From: Bryoerythrophyllum caledonicum
Taxonomy: Eukaryota; Streptophyta; Bryopsida; Pottiales; Pottiaceae
Reading direction: 5' to 3'
Assembly: GCA_963971425.1 (NCBI GenBank)
Contig: OZ020515.1
Location: 17,190,291 to 17,254,290, forward strand
Length of the DNA stretch: 64,000 nucleotides
Within the stretch, counting starts at the first letter, position 1. Every line of letters starts with the position of its first letter. The notes beneath the pieces were generated by a model, which worked only from the letters and a program-made list of their open reading frames with translations, was not told the DNA's origin and ran no database searches. The translations under genes were made by a program, and so were the position numbers. Positions 36,001-47,900 of this stretch are shown here, one piece after another.

Positions 36001-36706
36001 GCGCTTCCTTCCCGAACAAATACCACAGCAGCAACCACGTCCCGGACTCCGCTTGCAGCATCTGCGCCGTCTGCCGCATCAGCCTCTCCTCCGTCACCCG
36101 GTGCCCTAACTCCGCCTCCTCCCGCACCACCTGCGCGAGGTCATGGCACGTCCCCTCACACTGCTCCATGAACGCCGGCAGCGACAGCTCGTCCTGCAGC
36201 GCCGCGTTCGTCATCGCCGCAAACCTCCCGTAGCTCTGCTCTGCGCTGTCCGGCATCTCCTCGCCAATCCCGGGCTCCGCCTTCACCTTCCGCAAAATCA
36301 CAGGAGTCCTACTCACAATCGGCGCCTCAATCCCCTCCTCCTCCTCGTCCTCCCGCCTCATCCACGGCGGCTGCTGCTCCTCATCGTCGTCGAAACTCAT
36401 CGGACTACTCAGAAACTCAGCTCGCAACCCTACCGGCGTCCGATACTCCCCCGGAAACGACGAGTGCATCCACGACTGGCGTGTCACGGACGGCGGCGAC
36501 GCCATCCCTTCGCTTCGCATGTCACGAAGCGACATCGACGGCGCTCCTCCACCCGTGCTCCCGAACACTCCTCCTCCTGCTGCTCCTCCCGCACTCTCTC
36601 CCGCATTCGCCTTCCGCCTGCGGTAGCGGCGGAATTGCTCCCGGGGCGCGGCCGGATCAAAGCGCTCTCCCCTGGCGATGTTGCCCTCGTCCGCCTCCCT
36701 TCCCAT
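33027..36706 (-). CDS. NUP107: Nuclear pore complex protein NUP107
   Basis: Two exons, 36706-34623 and 34284-33027, join in phase to 1,113 residues, near the length of other plant NUP107 proteins. An N-terminal disordered part (about 1-160) with GERFDPAAPREQFRRYRRR is followed by the long alpha-helical Nup84/Nup107 domain (HDLAQVVREEAELGHRVTEE, WLLLWYLFGKEA, KKHKGWYAGSY and so on). It belongs to the Y-shaped NUP107-160 scaffold of the nuclear pore. Only one intron (338 bases) is left, far toward the 3' end, while neighbouring genes have 12-17 exons. Codons are GC-rich at third positions in exon 1. It is divergent to RPN2, with 588 bases between the start codons. Confidence 0.93.
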
Positions 36707-37102
36707 CGAAGCCCCTCAAAAGAAGCCCCACAAGTGCAACCCAGGGTTTTAGACCTCACTCGGACTGTTTATAGACAACATTGCGGCAGGCTCGATTGAA
36801 GTGGAATTTAGAACTGCTTCATCGCGACGGCATCGGCTCCTTTTGGGTGACTTCGACCAGCTCGTCTTTGGAGGCGAAGTGAAGACGAAGAGAGGGCGCG
36901 GGTTTCGATCCGCCCGGCCCGCGCTTGGTCGGACCCGTCCGGTTTTGAACGGGCTGTAGAAACCTCATATACATAGTAAAGTACTTTCCTACTGAAACAG
37001 GACCCGAGTCAACATCGAGTTAACGATACGTTGTCCCACCAAACGACTTCAAGCAAGATAAAGCAAAACCGAAACGAAAAAGTGAAAGTTAGGGCAGACC
37101 CT

Positions 37103-37152
<50 letters not shown>

Positions 37153-37294
37153 ACATCAAGGCTTGTGTGTCTCTTTGGACAGCAAGACAGGGTTTGAAGC
37201 TCGATTCGGTCCTGCTCGTGGTCGGGTTGTGTAGAGTTTGTACATGTTTTGGTAGGGTTTGCAGGAGGAGAGGGGGGAGGAGCAGGCGATCGCC
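36707..37294. promoter_or_regulatory. Divergent promoter between NUP107 and RPN2 copy 1
   Basis: Head-to-head genes leave 588 bases. On the RPN2 side there is a long (CT)n tract at 37104-37149, a telobox TAGGGTTT at 37253-37260, and a gtttgcag acceptor-like end just before the coding region. The right boundary of the duplicated RPN2 arm (37181) falls inside this region, so only this copy keeps the CT tract and the shared promoter. Confidence 0.6.
37104..37149 (+). repeat. (CT)n microsatellite in the RPN2 copy 1 leader
   Basis: About 23 uninterrupted CT units, 145 bases upstream of the RPN2 start codon. CT-rich leaders are common in plant housekeeping genes. It is not part of the inverted duplication: copy 2 has unrelated DNA at this place. 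Confidence 0.9.
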
Positions 37295-40200
37295 ATGACG
37301 TTGGTGAGCACGGCGAGCGGCCTGCTGGCGATGCTGCAGGAGGAGCATCCGACGCTGAAATTGCACGCGTTGAAGAATCTGAATGTGCTGGTGGACAACT
37401 TCTGGCCGGAGATTTCGACGAACATCTCCGCCATCGAGTCGCTGTACGAGGATGAGGCGTTCCACGAGCGGCGGCTGGCCGCGCTGGTGGCGTCGAAGGT
37501 GTTCTACTACCTGGGCGAGCTGAACGACTCGCTGACGTACGCGCTGGGCGCGGGGCCGCTGTTCGACGTGTCGGAGGACACGGAGTACGTGCAGACGCTG
37601 GTGGCCAAGTGCGTGGACGAGTACATTTTGTTGAGCGTGAAGGCGGCGGAGGCGGGGTTGGAGGCGGAGCGCGGGGCGGCGCTGGATCCCCGGCTGGTGG
37701 CGATCGTGGAGCGGATGCTGGACAAGTGCATGCAGGACGGGAAGTTCCAGCAGGCGGTGGGGATCGCGCTGGAGTGCCGGCGGTTGGACAAGCTGGAGGA
37801 GGCGATTGGGCGGAGCGAGAACGCGCCGGCGATGCTGTCGTACTGCCTGCGGCTGTCGCAGACGTTCGTGAGCAGGCGCGAGTTCCGGCACGAGGTGCTG
37901 CGGCTGCTGGTGAGGAGCTACCAGGCGCTCCAGCAGCCGGATTATCTGAGCATCTGCCAGTGTTTGATGTTTCTGGAGGAGCCGGCGGGCGTGGCGGCGA
38001 TTCTGGACAAGCTGCTGCGCGGGGACAAGAGCGAGGCGCTGCTGGCGTACCAGGTGGCTTTCGACCTGTTCGAGAACGAGTACCAGAAGTTTCTGTTGAA
38101 TGTGCGGGATCTGCTGCCGGAGCCGGCGGTGAGCAGCGCGGCGGCAATTCAAGTGACGGATGCGGGGTTGAGTCAGCGCGAGAACGGGATCAGCGCGATG
38201 ACGGACGGGGGCCCGACGGCGATGGATTCGGACAGCCTGAGGGAGCCGTTGCTGGCGCGGCACGAGGCGGAGGAGGCTGCGGACGCAGCTGCGGCGGCTG
38301 CGGCGGAGGAGCGGTCGCCGTATGCAGAGAGGCTGGCGAAGCTGAAGGGCATCCTGTCCGGGGAGACGCCGATCAGCCTGACGCTGCAGTTTCTGTACAG
38401 CCACAACAGGTCGGATCTGCTGATTTTGAAGACGATCAAGCAGTCGGTGGAGATGCGGAACAGCGTGTGCCACAGCGCGACGATCTACTCGAACGCGCTG
38501 ATGCACGCGGGGACGACGGTGGACACGTTTCTGCGGGAGAACCTGGACTGGCTGAAGCGGGCGACGAACTGGGCGAAGTTCAGCGCGACGGCGGGGCTGG
38601 GGGTGATCCACCGCGGGCACCACCAGCAGGGGAGGTCGCTGATGGCGCCGTACCTGCCGCAGAACGGGGGGACGGGGGGCGGGAGTCCGTATTCGGAGGG
38701 CGGAGCGCTGTATGCGCTGGGGCTGATCCACGCGAACCACGGGGAGGGCATCAAGCAGTTTCTGCTGGAGAGCCTGCGCAACACGAGCAACGAGGTGATC
38801 CAGCACGGGGCGTGCCTGGGGCTGGGGCTGGCGGCGCTGGGGACGGCGGACGAGGAGATCTACGAGGACGTGAAGAACGTGCTGTACACGGACAGCGCGG
38901 TGGCGGGGGAGGCTGCGGGGATCGCGATGGGTCTGCTGATGGTGGGGACGGCAAGCGAGAAGGCGACGGAGATGCTGGCGTATGCGCACGACACGCAGCA
39001 CGAGAAGATCATCCGGGGGCTGGCGCTGGGGATCGCGCTGGTGGTGTACGGGCGCGAGGAGGAGGCGGACACGCTGATCGAGCAGATGACGCGGGACCAG
39101 GACCCGATCCTGCGGTACGGGGGGATGTATGCGCTGGCGATGGCGTACCGTGGGACGGCGAACAACAGCGCGATCCGGCGGCTGCTCCACTTTGCGGTGT
39201 CGGACGTGAGCGACGACGTGCGGCGGACGGCGGTGCTGGCGCTGGGGTTCGTGCTGTGCTCGGAGCCGGAGCAGACGCCGAGGATCGTGTCGCTGCTGTC
39301 GGAGTCGTACAACGCGCACGTGCGGTATGGGGCGGCGATGGCGGTGGGGATCTCGTGTGCGGGTTCGGGGTCGAGCGAGGCAATCTCGCTGCTGGAGCCG
39401 CTGACGTCGGACGCGGTGGACTTCGTGCGGCAGGGTGCGCTGATCGCGATGGCGATGGTGCTGCTGCAGACGACAGAGGCGCGGGAGCCGAGGGTGGCGA
39501 CGTTCCGTCGGCAGCTGGAGAAGATCATCAACGACAAGCACGAGGAGACGATGAGCAAGATGGGGGCGATTTTGGCGCAGGGGATCCTGGACGCAGGGGG
39601 CCGGAACGTGGCGATCATGCTGCAGTCCCGGACGGGTCACGACCGCATGACGGCGGTGGTGGGGATGGCGGTGTTCAGCCAGTTCTGGTACTGGTACCCT
39701 CTGATCTACTTCATCAGCCTGTCGTTTGCGCCAACGGCATTCATCGGGCTGAACGAGGAGCTGCGGATGCCCAAGTTCGACTTCGTGTCGGAGACGAAGC
39801 CGTCGCTGTTCGGGTACCCTCCATCGGTGGCCCCGCCGGCGGCGACATCGGCGGTGAAGGTGCCGACGGCGGTGCTGTCGACGTCGAACCGGGCGAAGGT
39901 GCGGGGTGCGAAGAGGGAAGCGGAGGCGAAGGCGGGGAAGGCAGAGTCGACGAAGGTGGAGGTTGTGGGGGGCGAGGAGGGCGAGAGGGAGTCGAGCTCG
40001 GGAGGGAAGGACGAGAATGCGATGGAGGTGGAGGGTGCGGCTGCGTCGGAGAAGAAGGTTGCAGCGGCGGAGGCGTCGTCAGAGGTGCTGAGCAACCCGG
40101 CACGCGTGGTGCCGGCGCAGGAGAAGTTCATAAAGTTCCGGGAGGACTCCCGATATGCACCGCTGAAGCTGAAGCGGGCGCCGTCAGGGTTCGTGATGCT

Positions 40201-40570
40201 TCGGGACATGACGCCGTCAGAACCCGTGGAGCTGGTGTCAACGGACACGCCGGTGTCAGGCGGGGCGGGGGGAGCGGCTGCGGTGGCGAACCCTAGCGCC
40301 GGAGCGATGGCCGTGGACGACAACGAGCCTCCGCCGCCCGAGCCATTCGAGTACGTGCCCTGAGAATGGGAAGAGGCGCAGTCTGTAGGTTAGGGGACGC
40401 ATGCTTGTGGGTAACTTGGGGTGCATGCCCGGACAGCACGCTGATGTCAACTGTTTATACACCATCATATTCTTCTCTGCCGGTCGAAACGTGGAGGCAG
40501 CTTCAGTGATTGATGTCATCTGTGAAATTTTCCTTGTAATGATAAGAGGGTCTTCAAAATCTAGAAATTT
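37181..40570 (+). repeat. Left arm of the RPN2 inverted repeat (about 3.39 kb)
   Basis: From agcaagacagggtttgaag to about 40570 this segment is matched in reverse complement by 44907-48297. It spans part of the 5' leader, the whole RPN2 coding region and about 207 bases after the stop. I count seven coding differences by eye, all before about 38330, plus a few in the leader. The inner two thirds look identical. Confidence 0.93.
37295..40363 (+). CDS. RPN2: 26S proteasome regulatory particle non-ATPase subunit RPN2 (PSMD1), copy 1
   Basis: A single uninterrupted frame of 1,022 residues, close to the roughly 1,000 of other plant RPN2 proteins. The ATG giving [14 protein letters not shown] was chosen because it matches the family N-terminus; an upstream in-frame TTG is not needed. 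The N-terminal helical part ([36 protein letters not shown]) is followed by proteasome/cyclosome repeats (about 440-780, for example [17 protein letters not shown] and [13 protein letters not shown]). Then come a Lys/Glu-rich acidic insert (about 870-950) and the C-terminal [19 protein letters not shown] block. RPN2 forms a scaffold of the 19S base and helps dock ubiquitin receptors and the deubiquitinase. It is intronless within the coding region and strongly GC-rich at third positions. This copy has the NUP107-shared promoter. Confidence 0.96.
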   Translation: MTLVSTASGLLAMLQEEHPTLKLHALKNLNVLVDNFWPEISTNISAIESLYEDEAFHERRLAALVASKVFYYLGELNDSLTYALGAGPLFDVSEDTEYVQTLVAKCVDEYILLSVKAAEAGLEAERGAALDPRLVAIVERMLDKCMQDGKFQQAVGIALECRRLDKLEEAIGRSENAPAMLSYCLRLSQTFVSRREFRHEVLRLLVRSYQALQQPDYLSICQCLMFLEEPAGVAAILDKLLRGDKSEALLAYQVAFDLFENEYQKFLLNVRDLLPEPAVSSAAAIQVTDAGLSQRENGISAMTDGGPTAMDSDSLREPLLARHEAEEAADAAAAAAAEERSPYAERLAKLKGILSGETPISLTLQFLYSHNRSDLLILKTIKQSVEMRNSVCHSATIYSNALMHAGTTVDTFLRENLDWLKRATNWAKFSATAGLGVIHRGHHQQGRSLMAPYLPQNGGTGGGSPYSEGGALYALGLIHANHGEGIKQFLLESLRNTSNEVIQHGACLGLGLAALGTADEEIYEDVKNVLYTDSAVAGEAAGIAMGLLMVGTASEKATEMLAYAHDTQHEKIIRGLALGIALVVYGREEEADTLIEQMTRDQDPILRYGGMYALAMAYRGTANNSAIRRLLHFAVSDVSDDVRRTAVLALGFVLCSEPEQTPRIVSLLSESYNAHVRYGAAMAVGISCAGSGSSEAISLLEPLTSDAVDFVRQGALIAMAMVLLQTTEAREPRVATFRRQLEKIINDKHEETMSKMGAILAQGILDAGGRNVAIMLQSRTGHDRMTAVVGMAVFSQFWYWYPLIYFISLSFAPTAFIGLNEELRMPKFDFVSETKPSLFGYPPSVAPPAATSAVKVPTAVLSTSNRAKVRGAKREAEAKAGKAESTKVEVVGGEEGERESSSGGKDENAMEVEGAAASEKKVAAAEASSEVLSNPARVVPAQEKFIKFREDSRYAPLKLKRAPSGFVMLRDMTPSEPVELVSTDTPVSGGAGGAAAVANPSAGAMAVDDNEPPPPEPFEYVP

Positions 40571-41650
40571 CTTGGGGCATGGTTTGTTGGTTCTTTGCTG
40601 GAATGGGGTCTTGTCTGAGTAGTTAGCGGTGTGGTTGCGATTGCTACGTGAACCCATGGTTCTGTTGAGTCAGAATCACACAAGCTGAAATATATCGTAC
40701 AAGGTTGGAACAATGGTGGAGGATTTGTTTTTATTAAGTAAGTAGCTAGCCACGACAGTCCTGATTTTGACATCTTTCGGTTATTTGAAATTTTTAAATA
40801 GTAGCAAGTGCTGCTTCCATGGAGTTTTTGGTCTGAGAGACTGCAAGCACATCTTCAAAATTTGGTGATGTACTGTACATTGGCTGGGAAATTGGTTCTG
40901 CAAGTCGTAAAGTGGCGGATCTGCTAGGAGCTTTAACAAACAGATGGTGGTATTACATTACTACAATAGAACGTGCAACTAGGCAAATTGATAATAAGGG
41001 GTCAAACCTGCTCTAAGACCGTGGTGGAAGCTGGTGGGACCGACGCCGAAGCCCGTGGAACTTGAAGAGCGTCACGATTGTGAAGGGGAAGTTTTTCCTC
41101 CAAGTTCAAAGTTACTTTGTTCGTATCGTGGTTGTCTGACGCAGCTAGGGATCGCCGCACGTTATTCTTCGCACAAGAAGCATCACGCTCCTCAGGTCGT
41201 TCGCAATTCGCTCCACATCGGATCATTCCTCGCAAAGGAAACCGCAGGAAAACCGGATTAGTGTGGCGCACATCAAGTTAACCTACCTTATTTGCTACGG
41301 AAAGGAGAGAGAGGGGACGTGCGGAAGACGAGAGCGCTATGCTGGAGGTTCGGAGGTTTTAGGAGGTAGAGGTGATGGACGAGAACGCAGTGTTTCGGTT
41401 CAACTTCGGGGGAACGCCGCAGCCGCAGCCGCAGCCGCAGCAGGTGTGCTTGCTGGTCCCTCAAGTTTTTTGATGCGTGAATCGGCCGTTTTGAGGACTG
41501 GTTTGTGTTGGACGGCAGGATTTGGTTTATAGTCCGTTGGGAGAGCAGTGTGTTGATGTTTTGGAGAGCTGTTTAATTGAGAGCTTGGAGGAGGAGGAGA
41601 GAGAGTTGTAGAGAGCGTGGAGAGGTTTTGAGGTTGGAAGGAGAGGAGAT
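40364..41650. other. RPN2 copy 1 3' flank and METTL18 upstream region
   Basis: The first 207 bases belong to the inverted repeat; after 40570 the sequence is unique to this side. An ATG at 41375 opens a 32-codon frame (MDENAVFRFNFGG then Gln-Pro repeats) that may be an upstream open frame or an alternative first exon of the METTL18 gene. No other gene is seen. Confidence 0.5.
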
Positions 41651-44360
41651 ATGAGAGGGCCGTCTCTCTTCGCCTGCTTTCCAGGCTTGACGAATAACTG
41701 TTTGCTCCAGGCTCTCTTGAAGAATAGCAATGCTCTCTGTATTGCTGCGGACCAGCCGCTTCTGCCTCAGCCTCCGCCTTCCGAGGAAGTGTTTCCGTCG
41801 GAGGTTCGTTTCTTGACACTGCTTTCTTTTCTCTAGCCTCAGTTGTTTTCTTGACAACATTTCTACTCTCCACTGCTGCACACAAGGGAACGGGAATATA
41901 TGAGAGGTGATACGTGTTTTGAAGAAACGTAGAACTGGCGCATCTAGTTGCAATTGCAGCGATTGTGTCGAAGATTTGAAGGGATATTCTGGTGGACGTT
42001 ACTGTTTGGCGATGTGTGAGAGTTTTACTCTTTTATTGTTTGACTGCAGGCAGAGGAGTCCACGTCCTGTGTGATGGAGCCTATCGCTTTACAAGGTGGC
42101 TTGACGCTTCTCAAGGTAGATGTTATTCTGTGGTTTGATGCGATTCGACCGTGTGTAGCGTCAACATTATCTGATGTATGACGGATGCCAAGGTTTATGT
42201 AGGGTTTAACCTGGCCATTGATCAGATTTTATAAATTCACTTGCGAGAGAATTCTCAGTTTCGCGTTCTTTTTTTTTGATGACAGGGCCGAGTGAATAGC
42301 CAAAACATACTCAATTTGGCCAACTCGGACTTAGTTCCCGGAAAGTATGAAGGTACTGGATTTTATTTCTGAAACATCGCTACTGACTCTGATCTGATTC
42401 TTTTCCTGTGACACTTTTAGAAATGAACAATTCAAGTGTTTTTCTGGCATTAGATTTTGCAATCGCAGGCTGACCACGAACGTAATGTCTGATGTAGGAG
42501 GATTGAAACTCTGGGAATGCACCATTGATCTCGTTGAAACTCTGCGTCGGGAAATCCAAGATGGACAGTTATCATTTCGTGGAAAGCGTGTGCTTGAGGT
42601 ATCCTACGGATATCTCTCGTCGAATGTTAACCACTGGAACTTGATCGTATGATTAGCTTATGCTTGATTTTTGTGTGATTCTATCGTAAACATTCCGATT
42701 TTCTTGTCGTGTTGAAGAGCTCTGATATCTTGCTGGATTGACGATGATGTTGCTGACTATATTCTTGCCTTTTCCTATGCGCAGCTCGGCTGTGGACATG
42801 GTCTTCCCGGAATCTTTGCATGCTTAAAGGTGAGATAGACATTGCAGTAGCCACTTTCAGTCCAGGATTCAAAAGTGATGCCGGCATTTGGCACCATCTA
42901 TCGCATATTTTGCAATCTCTTCGGTTTCTTACTGGAAGAGACAGATCTGTGCTGGGTTTGGTATTAGACCCATGCGCTCACGGGGAGTGATGGCTTTAGG
43001 AGGTGGTATTGACTCTAATATACCAGTAGTGTCAACGCAGTGCAGGAGGCACATTGGAATTGCTCATTACTGAACTGTGCTTGTTGCATGCAACAGGGTG
43101 CATCTAGTGTTCATTTTCAGGACTTCAATGCTGAAGTGTTAAGAAACCTTACGATAAAAAATGTGCAAGCCAACTTGGAGCAAGTACGAGGGGGTCTTGT
43201 TAGAATAAACTCTGTTAATTCTGACGGAATTGCGGCAAACAAAGGTTTAGCTGTATCACCTGATATTCACTACTATGCTGGTGACTGGTCAGATGTACAC
43301 GACGTGCTGTCCGTAGTGCGGTCTGATTCAGCTGGAAGTGGTGATAATGAGGATGGAGCCTTCAACTTCAGGTTCAACGAAAGTGAGTTATACGAGCCTA
43401 TGTCAGAGAGTGGGAATAATGAGATCAAGAGTGGTGGGCTTAGTCGCACTGGCTCCAGGAATCGACTTGCGAGGAAGCTTTCTGGAAGTCAGGCTTGCGA
43501 TAGGGGGCATGCTAACACTACTCAAGAAGGTGGGTATGACATTATACTAATGTCTGAGACTGTCTACTCGTTGGCATCACTTCCGAAGCTTTACGAGCTT
43601 ATTAAAAAGGTACATGCTTGGTTCTCTTGTGTCACATGCAACCTTTTGAAATGTTTCATACGATGTTAGTTTTTGATCACTTCCGATTCCCTCTTTTACA
43701 ATTGAAGTCTTAATTTATTGGCTCGACCTTTTGAGTGCAGTGCATACGTCCTCCTTATGGAGTTGTGTACGTAGCGGGTAAGAAACATTACTTCGGAGTT
43801 GGAGGAGGTACTCGTCAGTTCAAACATCTGGTTGAGGATGATGGTACGTATTTGAGACTGGCATTTACCATCTTCTCTTAGAAGAATATAACGTTCACAC
43901 GAAAGTCAAACCTTATGGAGCTGGAGGTTCTGCGAACCTTTTTTTGTAGTGATTGCATCTTTTTGTGAAACATGCGTTCCTGTTGATGTACACCAATCCC
44001 TGTAATCTATTCCATTTCAGCTACATTGCCTTTACAATGGATCACTAGCGGAAAGTAGCTGTGCTCATGTGTGAATTTGTCCATACACTTTGTTAGCTGA
44101 GTTCTGGAACTAAAATGTAGCGCTGGTAATTGTCCACCACTAATCGTTTTTTAAGTTTGACATGTATTGTCATCGTATTGTATGTTTTAACTCTTTGTTT
44201 CATATTTGATATACTAACCAATGGCAGTAAATACTAAGTTCCATCTTTCTAACTGTGCTTCATAATTCTTTTCGCAGGTGTTATGGCGGCACACCTAGTC
44301 GCTGATTTCGCGGATGGGTCCTCAAATGTTCGGGAAATCTGGAAATTCTTCTTCAGGTGA
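41651..44360 (+). CDS. METTL18/Hpm1-type protein-histidine N-methyltransferase (At2g43320-like)
   Basis: Eight exons join in phase to 376 residues: 41651-41803, 42050-42115, 42286-42352, 42498-42598, 42785-42829, 43097-43609, 43741-43843, 44278-44360. The start gives MRGPSLFACFPGL, like the N-terminus I recall for Arabidopsis At2g43320. Family blocks are GGLKLWECTIDLVETL, SAM-binding motif I VLELGCGHGLPGI (about 127-139), the post-I ASSVHFQDFNAEV, YDIILMSETVYS, and the C-terminal KKHYFGVGGGTRQF. In yeast and human this family methylates a histidine of ribosomal protein uL3. A Ser/Gly-rich insert (about 210-260) is plant-like. An upstream FRFNFGG peptide at 41375 resembles the N-terminus of animal METTL18 and could be spliced on. 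The gene lies in the spacer of the RPN2 inverted repeat. Confidence 0.9.
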
Positions 44361-44906
44361 CTGAACAGATGCTAAAGATAGCACTCTCAAGTCATGCAAG
44401 GGTGGATGTCGAAACTATTGAGTTTCAACGTAGGCTATGCCTGTTGCCTCTGCACTTCGAAGTCCACTGTCTACAGCGGCTTCAATTCTGGTGAATGCAC
44501 GATTCTCACCACTGATTGGCTGTCTCAGGAGACATACTTAAAGTTCGACTGTCCACATTTATTAGAAACAAGGTTATAAGAACACTATTAACGCCAGAGT
44601 TCATCACGTGTCGTTTATGCGGTTACTAATCAAACTACACAATTCTTTGTGCACGCATTGCAGTTTGGAATCTAGCAGTAAAGTAGTGAAACATGGCTTG
44701 ACACTGCAACTCAAGAACTTCAGAACTACACACAAAATCATCCTAACAGAAGACTGGGTTCCTAACAAAATGCAACAAACAAAATCCAGCACCAAAATTA
44801 CAGGAACTCAAAACTAAACAACCAACTGTCCAACACAACAAACAAAAAATCTACCAGCTACACAGGATTCCAACATCAACAACACCGATCAGAGGAAAGT
44901 CGTTAA
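44361..44906. other. METTL18 3' flank, inner edge of the RPN2 inverted repeat
   Basis: 546 bases between the METTL18 stop and the right arm. AT-rich on the right (A/C-rich plus strand at 44700-44880). It probably holds the 3' UTR of METTL18. RPN2 copy 2 is transcribed toward it, so the two 3' ends converge here. Confidence 0.5.
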
Positions 44907-47900
44907 AAATTTCTGGATTTTGAAGACCCTCTTATCATTACAAGGAAAATTTCACAGATGACATCAATCACTGAAGCTGCCTCCACGTTTCGACCGGCAG
45001 AGAAGAATATGATGGTGTATAAACAGTTGACATCAGCGTGCTGTCCGGGCATGCACCCCAAGTTACCCACAAGCATGCGTCCCCTAACCTACAGACTGCG
45101 CCTCTTCCCATTCTCAGGGCACGTACTCGAATGGCTCGGGCGGCGGAGGCTCGTTGTCGTCCACGGCCATCGCTCCGGCGCTAGGGTTCGCCACCGCAGC
45201 CGCTCCCCCCGCCCCGCCTGACACCGGCGTGTCCGTTGACACCAGCTCCACGGGTTCTGACGGCGTCATGTCCCGAAGCATCACGAACCCTGACGGCGCC
45301 CGCTTCAGCTTCAGCGGTGCATATCGGGAGTCCTCCCGGAACTTTATGAACTTCTCCTGCGCCGGCACCACGCGTGCCGGGTTGCTCAGCACCTCTGACG
45401 ACGCCTCCGCCGCTGCAACCTTCTTCTCCGACGCAGCCGCACCCTCCACCTCCATCGCATTCTCGTCCTTCCCTCCCGAGCTCGACTCCCTCTCGCCCTC
45501 CTCGCCCCCCACAACCTCCACCTTCGTCGACTCTGCCTTCCCCGCCTTCGCCTCCGCTTCCCTCTTCGCACCCCGCACCTTCGCCCGGTTCGACGTCGAC
45601 AGCACCGCCGTCGGCACCTTCACCGCCGATGTCGCCGCCGGCGGGGCCACCGATGGAGGGTACCCGAACAGCGACGGCTTCGTCTCCGACACGAAGTCGA
45701 ACTTGGGCATCCGCAGCTCCTCGTTCAGCCCGATGAATGCCGTTGGCGCAAACGACAGGCTGATGAAGTAGATCAGAGGGTACCAGTACCAGAACTGGCT
45801 GAACACCGCCATCCCCACCACCGCCGTCATGCGGTCGTGACCCGTCCGGGACTGCAGCATGATCGCCACGTTCCGGCCCCCTGCGTCCAGGATCCCCTGC
45901 GCCAAAATCGCCCCCATCTTGCTCATCGTCTCCTCGTGCTTGTCGTTGATGATCTTCTCCAGCTGCCGACGGAACGTCGCCACCCTCGGCTCCCGCGCCT
46001 CTGTCGTCTGCAGCAGCACCATCGCCATCGCGATCAGCGCACCCTGCCGCACGAAGTCCACCGCGTCCGACGTCAGCGGCTCCAGCAGCGAGATTGCCTC
46101 GCTCGACCCCGAACCCGCACACGAGATCCCCACCGCCATCGCCGCCCCATACCGCACGTGCGCGTTGTACGACTCCGACAGCAGCGACACGATCCTCGGC
46201 GTCTGCTCCGGCTCCGAGCACAGCACGAACCCCAGCGCCAGCACCGCCGTCCGCCGCACGTCGTCGCTCACGTCCGACACCGCAAAGTGGAGCAGCCGCC
46301 GGATCGCGCTGTTGTTCGCCGTCCCACGGTACGCCATCGCCAGCGCATACATCCCCCCGTACCGCAGGATCGGGTCCTGGTCCCGCGTCATCTGCTCGAT
46401 CAGCGTGTCCGCCTCCTCCTCGCGCCCGTACACCACCAGCGCGATCCCCAGCGCCAGCCCCCGGATGATCTTCTCGTGCTGCGTGTCGTGCGCATACGCC
46501 AGCATCTCCGTCGCCTTCTCGCTTGCCGTCCCCACCATCAGCAGACCCATCGCGATCCCCGCAGCCTCCCCCGCCACCGCGCTGTCCGTGTACAGCACGT
46601 TCTTCACGTCCTCGTAGATCTCCTCGTCCGCCGTCCCCAGCGCCGCCAGCCCCAGCCCCAGGCACGCCCCGTGCTGGATCACCTCGTTGCTCGTGTTGCG
46701 CAGGCTCTCCAGCAGAAACTGCTTGATGCCCTCCCCGTGGTTCGCGTGGATCAGCCCCAGCGCATACAGCGCTCCGCCCTCCGAATACGGACTCCCGCCC
46801 CCCGTCCCCCCGTTCTGCGGCAGGTACGGCGCCATCAGCGACCTCCCCTGCTGGTGGTGCCCGCGGTGGATCACCCCCAGCCCCGCCGTCGCGCTGAACT
46901 TCGCCCAGTTCGTCGCCCGCTTCAGCCAGTCCAGGTTCTCCCGCAGAAACGTGTCCACCGTCGTCCCCGCGTGCATCAGCGCGTTCGAGTAGATCGTCGC
47001 GCTGTGGCACACGCTGTTCCGCATCTCCACCGACTGCTTGATCGTCTTCAAAATCAGCAGATCCGACCTGTTGTGGCTGTACAGAAACTGCAGCGTCAGG
47101 CTGATCGGCGTCTCCCCGGACAGGATGCCCTTCAGCTTCGCCAGCCTCTCTGCATACGGCGACCGCTCCTCCGCCGCCGCCGCTGCAGCCGCGTCCGCAG
47201 CCTCCTCCGCCTCGTGCCGCGCCAGCAACGGCTCCCTCAGGCTGTCCGAATCCATCGCCGTCGGGCCCCCGTCCGTCATCGCGCTGATCCCGTTCTCGCG
47301 CTGACTCAACCCCGCATCCGTCACTTGAATTGCCGCCGCGCTGCTCACCGCCGGCTCCGGCAGCAGATCCCGCACATTCAACAGAAACTTCTGGTACTCG
47401 TTCTCGAACAGGTCGAAAGCCACCTGATACGCCAGCAGCGCCTCGCTCTTGTCCCCGCGCAGCAGCTTGTCCAAAATCGCCGCCACGCCCGCCGGCTCCT
47501 CCAGAAACATCAAACACTGGCAGATGCTCAGATAATCCGGCTGCTGGAGCGCCTGGTAGCTCCTCACCAGCAGCCGCAGCACCTCGTGCCGGAACTCGCG
47601 CCTGCTCACGAACGTCTGCGACAGCCGCAGGCAGTACGACAGCATCGCCGGCGCGTTCTCGCTCCGCCCAATCGCCTCCTCCAGCTTGTCCAACCGCCGG
47701 CACTCCAGCGCGATCCCCACCGCCTGCTGGAACTTCCCGTCCTGCATGCACTTGTCCAGCATCCGCTCCACGATCGCCACCAGCCGGGGATCCAGCGCCG
47801 CCCCGCGCTCCGCCTCCGACCCCGCCTCCGCCGCCTTCACGCTCAACAAAATGTACTCGTCCACGCACTTGGCCACCAGCGTCTGCACGTACTCCGTGTC

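Noticed and set aside
37259-37294. Upstream extension of RPN2 (12 codons before the ATG)
   Set aside because: It begins at a TTG, not an ATG, sits on an acceptor-like gtttgcag, and the family N-terminus starts at the ATG at 37295.
37151-40296. Very long alternative frames over both RPN2 copies (829-895 residues, plus several Arg/Pro- or Ala/Gly-rich frames)
   Set aside because: They are shadows of a GC-rich coding region, show no domain, and mirror each other in both copies because the DNA is duplicated.
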